Positions 1 through 7,875 are shown, numbered from the stretch's first letter. The stretch: DNA of 36,855 nucleotides from Streptomyces sp. ISL-98 (GCF_018614055.1 NZ_JAGGPB010000054.1:1-36855); one strand, 5' to 3'. The notes: generated from the letters alone by a model not told the origin. Program-made: numbers and translations.

Positions 1-213
1 GAGATAGCCCGGCGTCTCCTGCCCACCCGCCGCCGACGCTCCAACCCACGCGTCATCAAACGCAAGATGTCCGGCTTCGGAGTCAAACGTGAGGAGCACC
101 GACACTGGCCCCGGCCCACCCGCGCGTCAGCTGAAGCCGTCGCGCTCGCGCCGCCCTACCGCACCACCCCCAGCAACCCACCGATCAAAGTCCCACGAGT
201 CTGGGACCACTAA
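1..213 (+). CDS. IS4-family transposase, C-terminal part (5' end outside window)
   Basis: Frame 1 is open from the first base to a TAA at 211-213 and gives 70 residues. They include the stretch SNPRVIKRKMSGFGVKREEH, which matches my memory of the C-terminal tail of streptomycete IS4-type (DDE_Tnp_1) transposases. The catalytic DDE core would lie upstream of the window, so intactness cannot be judged. The short GC-poor stretch after the stop, before the phosphonate operon, probably contains the end of the element, but I could not define an inverted repeat with its partner missing. Confidence 0.7.
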   Translation, partial: EIARRLLPTRRRRSNPRVIKRKMSGFGVKREEHRHWPRPTRASAEAVALAPPYRTTPSNPPIKVPRVWDH

Positions 214-263
214 GTCACTGGTATTGGGGCTAGGCCCGACGCACGGAGGGGGCCGGAGCAATT

Positions 264-293
264 CGATAACGAAAATATAACGGGTCTGGTCCA
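264..293 (+). promoter_or_regulatory. Putative promoter/operator of the phosphonate operon
   Basis: An AT-rich patch (GATAAC, then TATAAC at 276-281) sits in otherwise GC-rich DNA about 90 bp before the first gene. It is followed at once by GGTCTGGTCCA (283-293). The 16 bases at 278-293 recur exactly at 6211-6226, behind the operon. The motif resembles the half-site grammar of GntR/HutC-family operators (GGTCTAGACC type), the family that includes PhnF/PhnR phosphonate regulators. The promoter role is inferred; no clear -35 box is seen. Confidence 0.4.
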
Positions 294-368
294 TCCTTGG
301 GTGGCTGTTCACCGTGTCGTTGCCGGGCGGATCGTTTTGCGCCACTCGCCCCCAGGACCGTGGCCGCC

Positions 369-1505
369 GTGAGAGTCATAGTCGTAGGAGCCGGCGTCGT
401 AGGAACCATGCACGCCTGGCACGCAGTGGAACGCGGCCACGAGGTCGTCCAGATCGAGCGCGAGACCGAAGCCCGCGGGGCCAGCCTGCGCAATTTCGGC
501 CAGATATGGGTCAGCGGGCGCGCAGGTGGCGAGGAGCTGGAGACTGCTCTCCGGGCCCGCGAGCTGTGGGAGGGCATCGGGCGGCGCGTGCCAGGGCTCG
601 GCTTCCGGGCCATCGGCTCGCTGACCCCCGTACGCAACGACCTCGAACTGGCCGTCGCCGAGGCCGCGCTGACCCGGCCCGACGCCTCCGCCCGCGGCTA
701 CAAGCTCCTCACCGCCGGCGAAGCGCGCACCGTCAACCCCGCCCTGCGCGGTGAATTCGAAGCCGCCCTGTGGTGCGAGCGCGACGCGGCCGTCGAGCCC
801 CGCACCGCCCAACTCGCCCTCAAACAAGCCCTGCTGGCCTCCGGGCGGTACACGTTCATCGGCGGTCGCGAGGTCCGCGAAGTCGTCGGGGCCAAGGGGA
901 ATGGACGCAGCGCTGTCCGCGACGACCACGGCGACGTACACACCGGTGACGCCGTCGTCCTCTGTACGGGCGCCTGGCTCGGCGGGCTCGTCAAGGAGCT
1001 CGTCCCCGATCTGCCCGTACGCCGCGTCCGCCTCCAGATGATGCAGACCGAGCCCCTCGGTGAGGCCCTCACCACCTCTGTCGCCGACGCCGACAGCTTC
1101 CGCTACTACCCGGCGTACGCGAGCGAGGCACTCGACGCCCTCAACGCCGGGCAGGCCCAGGAACCGGCCGCCGCCGCGCACAAGATGCAGCTGCTCATGG
1201 TCCAGCGCCGCGACGGCGGGCTGACCATCGGCGACACCCACGAGTACGAGCACCCCTTCGCCTTCGACGTCGTCGAGGAGCCGTACGAACACGTCACCCG
1301 GGTCGCCGAAGGCTTCCTCGGCCGGCCGCTGCCGAAGATCCGGCACCGCTGGGCGGGGGTGTACGCGCAGTGCACCGACACGAGCCGCGTCGTCCACCGC
1401 CAGCAGGTGCGCGACGGGGTGTGGCTGGTGACCGGACCCGGCGGGCGCGGCATGACGTGCTCCCCGGCCATCGCCGAGCAGACCGCGAACGAACTGGACT
1501 GGTGA
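369..1505 (+). CDS. FAD-dependent aminophosphonate oxidoreductase (TIGR03364-type)
   Basis: A 378-residue DAO-family flavoprotein. The N-terminus VRVIVVGAGVVG is the GxGxxG dinucleotide-binding motif, followed by an acidic strand end (QIERE). The C-terminus has the FAD-contacting GVWLVTGPGGRGMT segment. This clade (PF01266) is known for linkage to phosphonatase-like hydrolases and phosphonate transporters; characterised relatives oxidise N-methyl-2-aminoethylphosphonate or 2-aminoethylphosphonate to phosphonoacetaldehyde. Here it is the first gene of a six-gene operon with exactly those partners. I chose GTG at 369 because the Rossmann motif begins there and AGGA lies at 354-357; GTG 360 or TTG 297 would add residues with no family match. 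The exact aminophosphonate oxidised is inferred. Confidence 0.85.
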   Translation: MRVIVVGAGVVGTMHAWHAVERGHEVVQIERETEARGASLRNFGQIWVSGRAGGEELETALRARELWEGIGRRVPGLGFRAIGSLTPVRNDLELAVAEAALTRPDASARGYKLLTAGEARTVNPALRGEFEAALWCERDAAVEPRTAQLALKQALLASGRYTFIGGREVREVVGAKGNGRSAVRDDHGDVHTGDAVVLCTGAWLGGLVKELVPDLPVRRVRLQMMQTEPLGEALTTSVADADSFRYYPAYASEALDALNAGQAQEPAAAAHKMQLLMVQRRDGGLTIGDTHEYEHPFAFDVVEEPYEHVTRVAEGFLGRPLPKIRHRWAGVYAQCTDTSRVVHRQQVRDGVWLVTGPGGRGMTCSPAIAEQTANELDW

Positions 1506-1510
1506 CCCGA

Positions 1511-2200
1511 ATGAGCCGCATCAAGCTTGTCGTCCTCGACATGGCCGGCACCACCGTCGCCGACGGCGGACTCGTCGAGCAGGCCTTCGGCGCCGCCGCC
1601 GAGCACCTCGGTGTCGAGCCCGGCTCGGCCGATCACGCCGAGAAGCTCGACTACGTCCGCGCCACCATGGGCGAGTCCAAGATCTCCGTCTTCCGGCACC
1701 TCTTCGGCGACGAGACCAGGGCCCAGCAGGCCAACACCGCCTTCGAGGAGGCGTACGGCAGCCTCGTCGACGCCGGGCACATCGCGCCTGTGCCAGGCGC
1801 CCGCGAGGCCGTCGAGAGGCTGCGCGGTGACGGCCGGCGCACCGTCCTGACCACGGGATTCGCCCGCGTCACGCAGGACGCGATCCTCGCCGCGCTCGGC
1901 TGGCAGGACCTGGTCGAGCTGACGCTCTGCCCGGCCGACGCCGGGGGGCGCGGCCGCCCGTACCCCGACATGGTGCTCGCCGCGCTCCTGCGGACCGGGG
2001 CGGCCGACGGGGTGCGGGAGATCGCGGTCGCCGGCGACACGTCGTACGACATGCTCAGCGGCGTCCGCTCCGGCGCGAGCGTCGTCGCGGGCGTGCTGAC
2101 CGGTGCGCACGGCGCCGACCGGCTCACCTCGCACGGCGCGACGCACATCCTCCGCTCCGTCGAGGAGCTGCCGGATCTCCTGGCGAGGGAGGGGCGATGA
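1511..2200 (+). CDS. Phosphonatase-like HAD hydrolase (TIGR03351-type)
   Basis: A 229-residue HAD hydrolase close to PhnX. Motif I is DMAGTT (nucleophile Asp10, with the DxAGT form typical of phosphonatases). The cap carries MGESK with Lys57 in the position of the Schiff-base lysine of PhnX. Motif III uses Arg in GRPYPDM instead of the usual HAD lysine, and motif IV is GDTSYD. It should hydrolyse the C-P bond of phosphonoacetaldehyde, or a close 2-oxoethylphosphonate, to the aldehyde plus phosphate. It supplies the second step after the oxidoreductase immediately upstream. An in-frame GTG at 1502 would overlap the previous stop; ATG 1511 matches the family start. No PhnW transaminase is present, as is usual for this clade. 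Confidence 0.87.
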   Translation: MSRIKLVVLDMAGTTVADGGLVEQAFGAAAEHLGVEPGSADHAEKLDYVRATMGESKISVFRHLFGDETRAQQANTAFEEAYGSLVDAGHIAPVPGAREAVERLRGDGRRTVLTTGFARVTQDAILAALGWQDLVELTLCPADAGGRGRPYPDMVLAALLRTGAADGVREIAVAGDTSYDMLSGVRSGASVVAGVLTGAHGADRLTSHGATHILRSVEELPDLLAREGR

Positions 2201-3258
2201 GCAGCGGCATCCGCTTCGACAACGTCTCGGTCGCGTACGGCGGGAACACCGTGCTCGACTCGCTCGACCTGACCGTCGAACCCGGCGAAGTCATGGCCCT
2301 CCTCGGGCCGTCCGGCTCCGGCAAGACGACCGCCCTGCGCGCGGTCGCCGGTTTCGTGCGGCCCGCGTCGGGGCGGGTCTTCATCGGCGACCGCGACGTC
2401 ACCCGCCTCCCGCCGCACCGGCGCGGCATCGGGATGGTCGTCCAGCAGTACGCGCTCTTCCCGCATCTGCGCGTCGAGGACAACGTCGCCTTCGGTCTGA
2501 AGGCGCAGAAGGCGGCCAAGTCCGAGATCCCCGGCCGGGTCGCCGAGGCGCTCGAAATGACCGGCATGGCGTCGTACGCCAAGCGCTACCCGCGCGAACT
2601 GTCCGGCGGCCAGCAGCAGCGCGTCGCGATCGCGCGGGCGCTGGCGATCCGGCCCGGCGTACTGCTCCTGGACGAGCCGCTGTCGGCGCTGGACGCGCAG
2701 CTCAGGTCGGGCATGCTGGCGGAACTCGCCCGCCTGCACCGGGAGTTGCCCGATGTCTCCATCCTGTACGTCACCCACGACCAGGTCGAGGCGCTGACCC
2801 TCGCGGACCGTATCGCCGTCATGGACAAGGCCTGCCTCCAGGACTGCGGCACCCCGCAGCAGCTGTACCGGCGCCCCACCACGGAGTTCACCGCGTCCTT
2901 CGTCGGCAACGCGAACCTCCTCCCGGTCAGGGTCGGCCAGGACGGCGCCGGCGTCTCCTTCGCCGGTACGGCGCTGAAGGTCGCCACCGGCGGCGCGGTG
3001 AACGGCGCGACGGCCACCCTGTGCGTACGCCCCCACCTCGTCGGCCTCGGCGACGGCCCGAACGCCCTGCGCGGCACGATCGCCGAGGTCCAGTGGCGCG
3101 GCTCCACGCACCGGCTGTACGTCGACGTGGCGGGCCACCGCCTGAAGGCGGACCTGCGCGAACTGCGCGAGACGCCGGCGCTGGGCGAGGAGGTCACGGT
3201 GCACTTCGCGTCGGAGGACGCGGTGTTGCTGGGGGGCGGGATGTCGTCCGATGGCTAG
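2197..3258 (+). CDS. phnT: 2-aminoethylphosphonate ABC importer, ATP-binding protein (PhnT-type)
   Basis: A 353-residue ABC ATPase. Walker A is GPSGSGKTT (about residues 37-45), the Q-loop lies near VVQQYALFPH, the signature is LSGGQQQR, Walker B is LLLDEPLSALD, and the H-loop is THDQ. The last 100 or so residues form a TOBE-type regulatory domain, as in the spermidine/iron/phosphonate importer class. The ATG overlaps the hydrolase stop (ATGA), which implies translational coupling. The substrate is assigned from the operon, which ends with a clear PhnS-like binding protein. Confidence 0.87.
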   Translation: MSSGIRFDNVSVAYGGNTVLDSLDLTVEPGEVMALLGPSGSGKTTALRAVAGFVRPASGRVFIGDRDVTRLPPHRRGIGMVVQQYALFPHLRVEDNVAFGLKAQKAAKSEIPGRVAEALEMTGMASYAKRYPRELSGGQQQRVAIARALAIRPGVLLLDEPLSALDAQLRSGMLAELARLHRELPDVSILYVTHDQVEALTLADRIAVMDKACLQDCGTPQQLYRRPTTEFTASFVGNANLLPVRVGQDGAGVSFAGTALKVATGGAVNGATATLCVRPHLVGLGDGPNALRGTIAEVQWRGSTHRLYVDVAGHRLKADLRELRETPALGEEVTVHFASEDAVLLGGGMSSDG

Positions 3259-4288
3259 CGCGAATCGTGTGCCTGCGGGCGGTGGTGGAATGCGCCCGGC
3301 CTCCGGCCCCCGCACCACCCGTGCGGGCATTGGGGAAGGTGCGGGTCCCCCGGTGGGCGGTACCTCGCCGTCGGCGCCCGTCGCCGGTATCGACAACCGC
3401 TCCACGATCCCGCACCCTGCGCGCCGCAATGCTGGACGGCCCGCCGTGCCCGGCCGCACGACCGTCCGTGCCGTCCCCGGCTGGGTCTGGGCCTTGCCGC
3501 CCATTGCCGTTCTCGCCTTCGTCTTCCTCTACCCCCTCACCCTCGTCGTCCAGCAGTCCTTCTCGCCCGACGCAGGCGGCACGTCCGTCGAGCCGTACGC
3601 CGAGGTCTTCGCGTCCGAGGCGTTTCGCGAGGCGCTGGGCACCACCGTGTGGCTGGCCGTCGGGGCGACCGTCGGGTGTCTCGTCCTCGGCTTCGTACTC
3701 GCCCTCGTCATCGCCTTCGTGCCCTTCCCCGGCGGCAAGGCGGTCGCGAAGTTCATCGACGTATTCCTGTCCTTTCCGTCCTTCCTGATCACCCTCGCCC
3801 TGCTGTTCATCTACGGCACGGTCGGGATGGCCAACGGCGTCTGGACCGACGTAACAGGCGCCGCCGATGGGCCCTTCCACTTCCTCACCACCCCATGGGG
3901 CGTACTCCTCGCCGAGATCACCTACTTCACGCCCTTCGTCATGCGGCCGCTCCTCGCCGCCTTCTCGCAGCTCGACACCGCGCAGCTGGAGGTGGCCTCG
4001 TCACTCGGCGCCCGGCCCGCCCGGATCGTCCGGCGGGTGATCCTCCCCGAGGCACTGCCCGCCCTCGCAGCAGGCGGCTCCCTCGTCCTCGTCATGTGCC
4101 TGAACGAGTTCGGCATCGTGCTCTTCACCGGGGCGAAGGGCGTCACGACCCTGCCGATGCTCGTGTACGGCAAAGCGATCCTGGAGTCCGACTACCCGGC
4201 CGCGTGCGTCGTCGCCGTCGTCAACATCGCGATCTCCGTGGGTCTTTACAGCCTCTACCGGGTGGTGAGCCGACGTGTTGGTGCATAG
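3251..4288 (+). CDS. phnU: Phosphonate ABC importer permease 1 (PhnU-type)
   Basis: A membrane permease of the BPD_transp_1 family with about six hydrophobic segments, starting at WVWALPPIAVLAFVFLYPLT. The cytoplasmic EAA loop is visible as EVASSLGARPARIVRRVILP. The first 75 residues are Pro/Gly/Arg-rich and unlike the family. The true start may therefore be internal, for example ATG 3290, rather than ATG 3251, which overlaps the ATPase gene by 8 bp. It forms the channel with the next permease and takes substrate from the binding protein at the operon end. Confidence 0.83.
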   Translation: MASANRVPAGGGGMRPASGPRTTRAGIGEGAGPPVGGTSPSAPVAGIDNRSTIPHPARRNAGRPAVPGRTTVRAVPGWVWALPPIAVLAFVFLYPLTLVVQQSFSPDAGGTSVEPYAEVFASEAFREALGTTVWLAVGATVGCLVLGFVLALVIAFVPFPGGKAVAKFIDVFLSFPSFLITLALLFIYGTVGMANGVWTDVTGAADGPFHFLTTPWGVLLAEITYFTPFVMRPLLAAFSQLDTAQLEVASSLGARPARIVRRVILPEALPALAAGGSLVLVMCLNEFGIVLFTGAKGVTTLPMLVYGKAILESDYPAACVVAVVNIAISVGLYSLYRVVSRRVGA

Positions 4289-5072
4289 CCGTACGGGGAA
4301 GTGGGCGGCCTGGGTTCTCTTCTTCGTCCTCTTCGTTCCGCTCTTCGCGCTGCCGATGTTCGTCATCGTCGCCGCGTCGTTCTCCACCAACTGGTCCGGC
4401 GCCTTCCCCTCCGGCCCGACCGCCGGGCACTACACATCCGCCGTACGCGGAGAGTCCCTGCAGGCGCTCACCACCAGCCTGGTCACCGCCCTGACCGCGA
4501 GCCTGCTCGCGCTCACCTTCGGCACCTGGGCCGCCCTCGCCGCGGCCTCGCTGAAGAACAGAGGCAAGCGACTGCTCGACGCGCTGTTCATGCTGCCCGT
4601 CGCCGTCCCCTCCGTGGTCGTCGGTCTCGCCGTCCTCGTCGCGTTCTCCCAGCCGCCGTTCCTCCTCAACGGCACGCGCTGGATCGTGATCCTCGCGCAC
4701 GCCGTTCTTGTCACGGCGTTCGCCTACCAGTCGGTTTCGGCCGCCATCCTGCGGCTGGACCCGATGTACGAGCAGGCCGCCGCATCCCTCGGGGCCCGCC
4801 CCTCGTACGTCCTGTGGAAGGTGAAGCTCCCGCTCCTGCTGCCGTCGCTCAACGCGGCCGCCGGGCTCTGCTTCGCCCTGTCCATGGGCGAGCTGAGCGC
4901 CACGATGATGCTCTACCCGCCGGACTGGATGCCGCTCCCGGTGCAGATCTTCACGGCCACCGACCGCGGCTCCCTCTTCACCGGATCGGCAGTCGCCGTG
5001 GTCCTCATGGGGACGACGCTGCTCGTGCTGCTCGCCGTCTCCCGTATCCGCACCAAAGCCTCGTACCGCTAG
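4275..5072 (+). CDS. phnV: Phosphonate ABC importer permease 2 (PhnV-type)
   Basis: A 265-residue permease with six predicted transmembrane segments, the first being WAAWVLFFVLFVPLFALPMF. The EAA-loop motif is EQAAASLGARPSYVLWKVKLP, showing coupling to the ATPase. GTG 4275 starts inside the end of the preceding permease gene (14-bp overlap), so the two subunits are probably made together. The split into two permease genes matches the Salmonella PhnSTUV-type system rather than PhnCDE. Confidence 0.84.
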   Translation: MLVHSRTGKWAAWVLFFVLFVPLFALPMFVIVAASFSTNWSGAFPSGPTAGHYTSAVRGESLQALTTSLVTALTASLLALTFGTWAALAAASLKNRGKRLLDALFMLPVAVPSVVVGLAVLVAFSQPPFLLNGTRWIVILAHAVLVTAFAYQSVSAAILRLDPMYEQAAASLGARPSYVLWKVKLPLLLPSLNAAAGLCFALSMGELSATMMLYPPDWMPLPVQIFTATDRGSLFTGSAVAVVLMGTTLLVLLAVSRIRTKASYR

Positions 5073-5087
5073 GAGATACGAAACGTC

Positions 5088-6146
5088 ATGCAGACCTCCC
5101 TCAAGACGGTCGCCGCCGTCACCGGCAGCCTCGCCCTCGCCTCCTCCCTCACCGCGTGCGGCGGCTCGTCCGCCGCCTCCGACGAGAAGGTCGTCACCGT
5201 CTACAGCGCCGACGGACTCAAGGGCGAGAACGGCGACGGCTGGTACGACCAGGTCTTCAAGGACTTCGAGAAGAAGACCGGCATCAAGGTGAAGTACGTC
5301 GAGGGCGGCTCCGGCGAGGTGGTGCAGCGCGCCGTCCGCGAGAAGTCGAACACCCAGGCCGATGTCATCGTCACCCTGCCGCCCTTCATCCAGCAGGCCG
5401 ACGCCAAGGGCCTGCTGAAGGCGTACGAGCCCGAGGGCGCCGACAAGGTCGCCTCCGCCGACAAGGCGCCCGACGGCAAGTGGACCTCCGTCGTCAACAA
5501 TTACTTCGGCTTCATCCACAACACGAAGGAGCTCAAGGAGAGCCCCAGGACGTGGGAGGACCTCCTCGACTCCTCCTACAAGGACAAGCTCCAGTACTCC
5601 ACGCCCGGTGTCGCGGGCGACGGAACCGCAGTCGTCATCAAGGCGATGCACGACTTCGGTGGCAAGGAGCCGGCGATGGAGTACCTGAAGAAGCTCCAGG
5701 CCAACAATGTCGGCCCGTCCTCCTCCACCTCCAAGCTCGCCCCGAAGGTCGACAAGGGCGAGATCCTGGTCGCCAACGGCGACGTACAGATGAACTTCGC
5801 GCAGTCGAAGTCGATGCCGAATATCGGCATCTGGTTCCCGGCGAAGGACGGCTCCAGGCCCACCACCTTCGCGCTGCCCTACGCCGCCGGTCTGGTCGAC
5901 AAGGCCCCGCACACAGAGAACGGCAAGAAGCTCCTCGACTTCATGCTCACCGAGGGCGCCCAGCAGCAGGTCAGCGAGATCGGCGGCGGCTTCCCGGCCC
6001 GTACGGACACCAAGGCCACGGACGCCAATGCCACCGAACTGGCGAGCATTCTCAAGGGAGTTGAGGTATTCGAGCCGGACTGGAACGACATCGGCACCAA
6101 CCTCGACGACTACATCGACGCCTGGAAGTCGGCAACCGGAAGCTGA
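5088..6146 (+). CDS. phnS: 2-aminoethylphosphonate-binding lipoprotein (PhnS-type)
   Basis: A 352-residue extracellular solute-binding protein. The signal peptide ends in the lipobox LTAC with Cys24, so it is membrane-anchored outside the cell. From memory, long stretches parallel Salmonella PhnS: VVTVYSADGL near the start, KYVEGGSGEVV, DVIVTLPPFIQQAD, KLQYSTPGVAGDGTAV, LQANNVGPSSSTSKL and ANGDVQMN. An AGGAG ribosome site at 5072-5076 precedes the ATG. This is the strongest evidence that the transporter imports 2-aminoethylphosphonate or an N-methyl relative. It is the last gene of the operon. Confidence 0.87.
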   Translation: MQTSLKTVAAVTGSLALASSLTACGGSSAASDEKVVTVYSADGLKGENGDGWYDQVFKDFEKKTGIKVKYVEGGSGEVVQRAVREKSNTQADVIVTLPPFIQQADAKGLLKAYEPEGADKVASADKAPDGKWTSVVNNYFGFIHNTKELKESPRTWEDLLDSSYKDKLQYSTPGVAGDGTAVVIKAMHDFGGKEPAMEYLKKLQANNVGPSSSTSKLAPKVDKGEILVANGDVQMNFAQSKSMPNIGIWFPAKDGSRPTTFALPYAAGLVDKAPHTENGKKLLDFMLTEGAQQQVSEIGGGFPARTDTKATDANATELASILKGVEVFEPDWNDIGTNLDDYIDAWKSATGS

Positions 6147-6178
6147 CCGGTAACCATTCGGCCAAGCTTGCCTGCGAG

Positions 6179-6227
6179 GGTCTGGACCAGTCGCCGTTAT
6201 CACGCAAAGGTAACGGGTCTGGTCCAG
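6179..6227. promoter_or_regulatory. CTGGWCCAG dyad behind the phosphonate operon
   Basis: CTGGACCAG at 6182-6190 and CTGGTCCAG at 6219-6227 are reverse complements. GTTA (6196-6199) and TAAC (6211-6214) pair inside them. The right arm is part of the 16-base sequence shared exactly with the operon promoter (278-293). The left arm extends to GGTCTGGACC, one base off the GGTCTAGACC core of GntR/HutC operators. It could be a repressor site of a promoter whose gene was lost to the tnpB insertion. A terminator is less likely because there is no T-run. Confidence 0.45.
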
Positions 6228-6250
6228 CCCCCTGCCTTTCCCCTGGCGAC

Positions 6251-7595
6251 ATAAACCAACTGTAGTACGTTGGTCGCTATGGGTGAACGGCGGCTGGAGA
6301 AGCGGCAGTTGGGGCATCGCGCCCGACTGGCACTCCCCTGTCCTGTCAGTCAAGGCTGATGATCAGGCGCACGCTGCCCGCACGATGTGGAATCTTCTCC
6401 ATGCGTGGTGGCAGATGGTGCCGAAGGAGAAGCGGACGCTAGCGAACGCGGACGCCGCGATTCGCCAGGCGCGTAAGGACATCGACTTCCTCGCCGTGCT
6501 GCCTGCCCAGGCCGCGCAGGCGGTACTCAAGACGTACTTCCAGGCGTGGAAGAACTGCTGGGACGGCCGGGCCGACGCCCCGAACTTCAAGGCCCGGTTC
6601 CGCACGGTGATGTCCGTGGACATCCCGCAAGGCCGGGACCTGAACATTACCCGCGTGCACCGCCGGTGGGGCATGGTCAACATTCCGAAGGTGGGTCGCA
6701 TCCGGTTCCGCTGGACCAAAGACCTTCCCGTAGGCAAGCACGCCAACACCGACAACCGGATCACCGGGGCACGGTTGGTCAAGGACGCGCTCGGCTGGCA
6801 CATCGCCTTCCGTGTCCAGGCCCTCGAAGCCGAACCCGAGCCTCATACCGGTCCCGAGGTCGGTATCGACGTGGGCGTCACCGTGCCCATCGCCCTCTCC
6901 GACGGCGAAACCTACGACCACGGCGAGTGGCTGACCAAGCAGGAGCAGGCCAAGCTCCTGCGCCTTGAGCAGCGTGCCGCCCAGCGCAAGCAGCACCGCA
7001 CAGCGGGCGAGCGCACCTCACGCCGGTTGAAGCACACCTACGACCAGATCGCAGGACTCCGCGCGAAAGCCAAGCGCAGGGCCTTGGACTGGCAGCACCA
7101 GACGACCACCGCCATCGCCCGCACATACGGCACGGTCGTGGTCGAAGCACTCACCATCACGAACATGGTCAAGTCCGCCAAGGGAACGGTCGAAGAGCCG
7201 GGGAAGAACGTCGCCCAGAAATCTGGGCTGAACCGCTCCATCAGCGGAGAAGCGTGGGGCCGCACGGTCACCATGCTGACGTACAAGACCGCCCACCGGG
7301 GCGGAACCCTGGTCAAGGTCCCCGCCCCCCACACCTCCCAGCGCTGCTCCGCGTGCGGTTTCATCACGCCCGGCAGCCGGGAGGGCCAGGCCACGTTCGT
7401 ATGCAAGAACCCGGACTGCGGCTGGTCGGGCAACGCCGACCACAACGCAGCCCGGAACGTCTTGCACCTGTACCGGATCGGCCTCGTGGCGATCCCGGCT
7501 GCCGGGAGGGCAGTCGTCAGGCGCGCGAAGCGCGTCAAGCCCGCCACCGCAAGGTAGGTGGGAATCTCCCGGAGTCATCCGAGAGAGCACTTCAA
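6251..7595 (+). mobile_element. IS200/IS605-type element with tnpB only (IS1341-like)
   Basis: Near the left end is a hairpin with ACCAAC (6255-6260) and GTTGGT (6269-6274) around an 8-base loop, just before the canonical tnpB start. At the right end the hairpin CTCCCGG/CCGAGAG (7566-7586, one mismatch) is followed by GCACTTCAA ending at 7595. This is the arrangement I know from right ends of IS200/IS605 elements. There is no tnpA, so the element would depend on a transposase in trans. The left boundary is approximate. Sequence on the two sides does not rejoin into one gene, so this is not a clean insertion. Confidence 0.65.
6283..7557 (+). CDS. tnpB: TnpB (OrfB) RNA-guided nuclease, 5' end probably frameshifted
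   Basis: A 424-residue product with an intact TnpB catalytic half. It has RuvC Asp196 (GIDVG), Glu288 (VVVEALT) and Asp386 (GNADHNAARN), and a zinc ribbon with Cys355/358/374/379. The expected family N-terminus MGERRLEKRQLGHRARLALP is encoded in another frame from ATG 6279 and stops at about 6357-6359. The frames cross near the tandem repeat CCTGTCCTGT (6345-6354), so a small indel there probably disrupted the gene. The GTG at 6283 gives an atypical first 20 residues. TnpB uses a right-end-derived omega RNA to cut DNA at the donor site. It may be inactive unless reinitiated downstream. Confidence 0.75.
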   Translation: MNGGWRSGSWGIAPDWHSPVLSVKADDQAHAARTMWNLLHAWWQMVPKEKRTLANADAAIRQARKDIDFLAVLPAQAAQAVLKTYFQAWKNCWDGRADAPNFKARFRTVMSVDIPQGRDLNITRVHRRWGMVNIPKVGRIRFRWTKDLPVGKHANTDNRITGARLVKDALGWHIAFRVQALEAEPEPHTGPEVGIDVGVTVPIALSDGETYDHGEWLTKQEQAKLLRLEQRAAQRKQHRTAGERTSRRLKHTYDQIAGLRAKAKRRALDWQHQTTTAIARTYGTVVVEALTITNMVKSAKGTVEEPGKNVAQKSGLNRSISGEAWGRTVTMLTYKTAHRGGTLVKVPAPHTSQRCSACGFITPGSREGQATFVCKNPDCGWSGNADHNAARNVLHLYRIGLVAIPAAGRAVVRRAKRVKPATAR

Positions 7596-7611
7596 CGCCA
7601 GGAGGGCAGCC
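7440..7611 (+). ncRNA. Putative omega RNA (reRNA) and guide of TnpB
   Basis: In characterised TnpB systems the guide RNA overlaps the 3' end of tnpB, continues through the right end and runs into flanking DNA, which acts as guide. Here the scaffold would end at the hairpin plus TTCAA (7591-7595). The guide would begin at 7596 with CGCCAGGAGGGCAGCC. The 5' limit is a guess; transcription is not shown by the sequence. Confidence 0.35.
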
Positions 7612-7612
7612 A

Positions 7613-7801
7613 GAGCCGGCCAGAGCCTTCAGAGCCACCCCGGTCGCCGTCACGTCGTACACCGCGGACGTCATCTCGCAGCCCCAGTCGCTGACCCTGA
7701 ACGTCCCGTCCGGGGCCACCAGCGTCGGCTTCCGCTTCCGCTACACGGGCAGCAACAACTGGTACTGGGTGATCGACGGGGTCAAGGTCACAGCGGTCTG
7801 A
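7613..7801 (+). pseudogene. 3' remnant of a secreted-protein gene
   Basis: An open frame without a plausible start runs from the edge of the tnpB element to a TGA at 7799-7801. It encodes about 60 residues ending in SVGFRFRYTGSNNWYWVIDG. Such endings occur in secreted jelly-roll (choice-of-anchor type) domains at the C-terminus of actinobacterial hydrolases. The 5' part is absent from the other side of the element. A strong terminator follows directly, as expected for the original gene end. Confidence 0.6.
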
Positions 7802-7805
7802 TTAG

Positions 7806-7853
7806 GCTGGGGGCGCCCGGACGGTGTGGTCCGGGCGCCCCCCAGCGTTTTTT
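7806..7853 (+). terminator. Rho-independent terminator of the lost gene
   Basis: GCTGGGGGCGCCCGGAC (7806-7822) pairs with 7829-7846 around a 6-base loop, with one bulged C. A run of six T follows at 7848-7853. Confidence 0.9.
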
Positions 7854-7875
7854 GCGTACGGCAGGAGTCCGGCAC

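Noticed and set aside
6179..6227. Rho-independent terminator of the phosphonate operon
   Set aside because: The dyad has a broken stem and no T-run, and its arm repeats at the operon promoter, so an operator is more likely.
1651..6353. Long minus-strand open frames across the phosphonate operon
   Set aside because: Compositionally biased mirror products of well-supported plus-strand genes.
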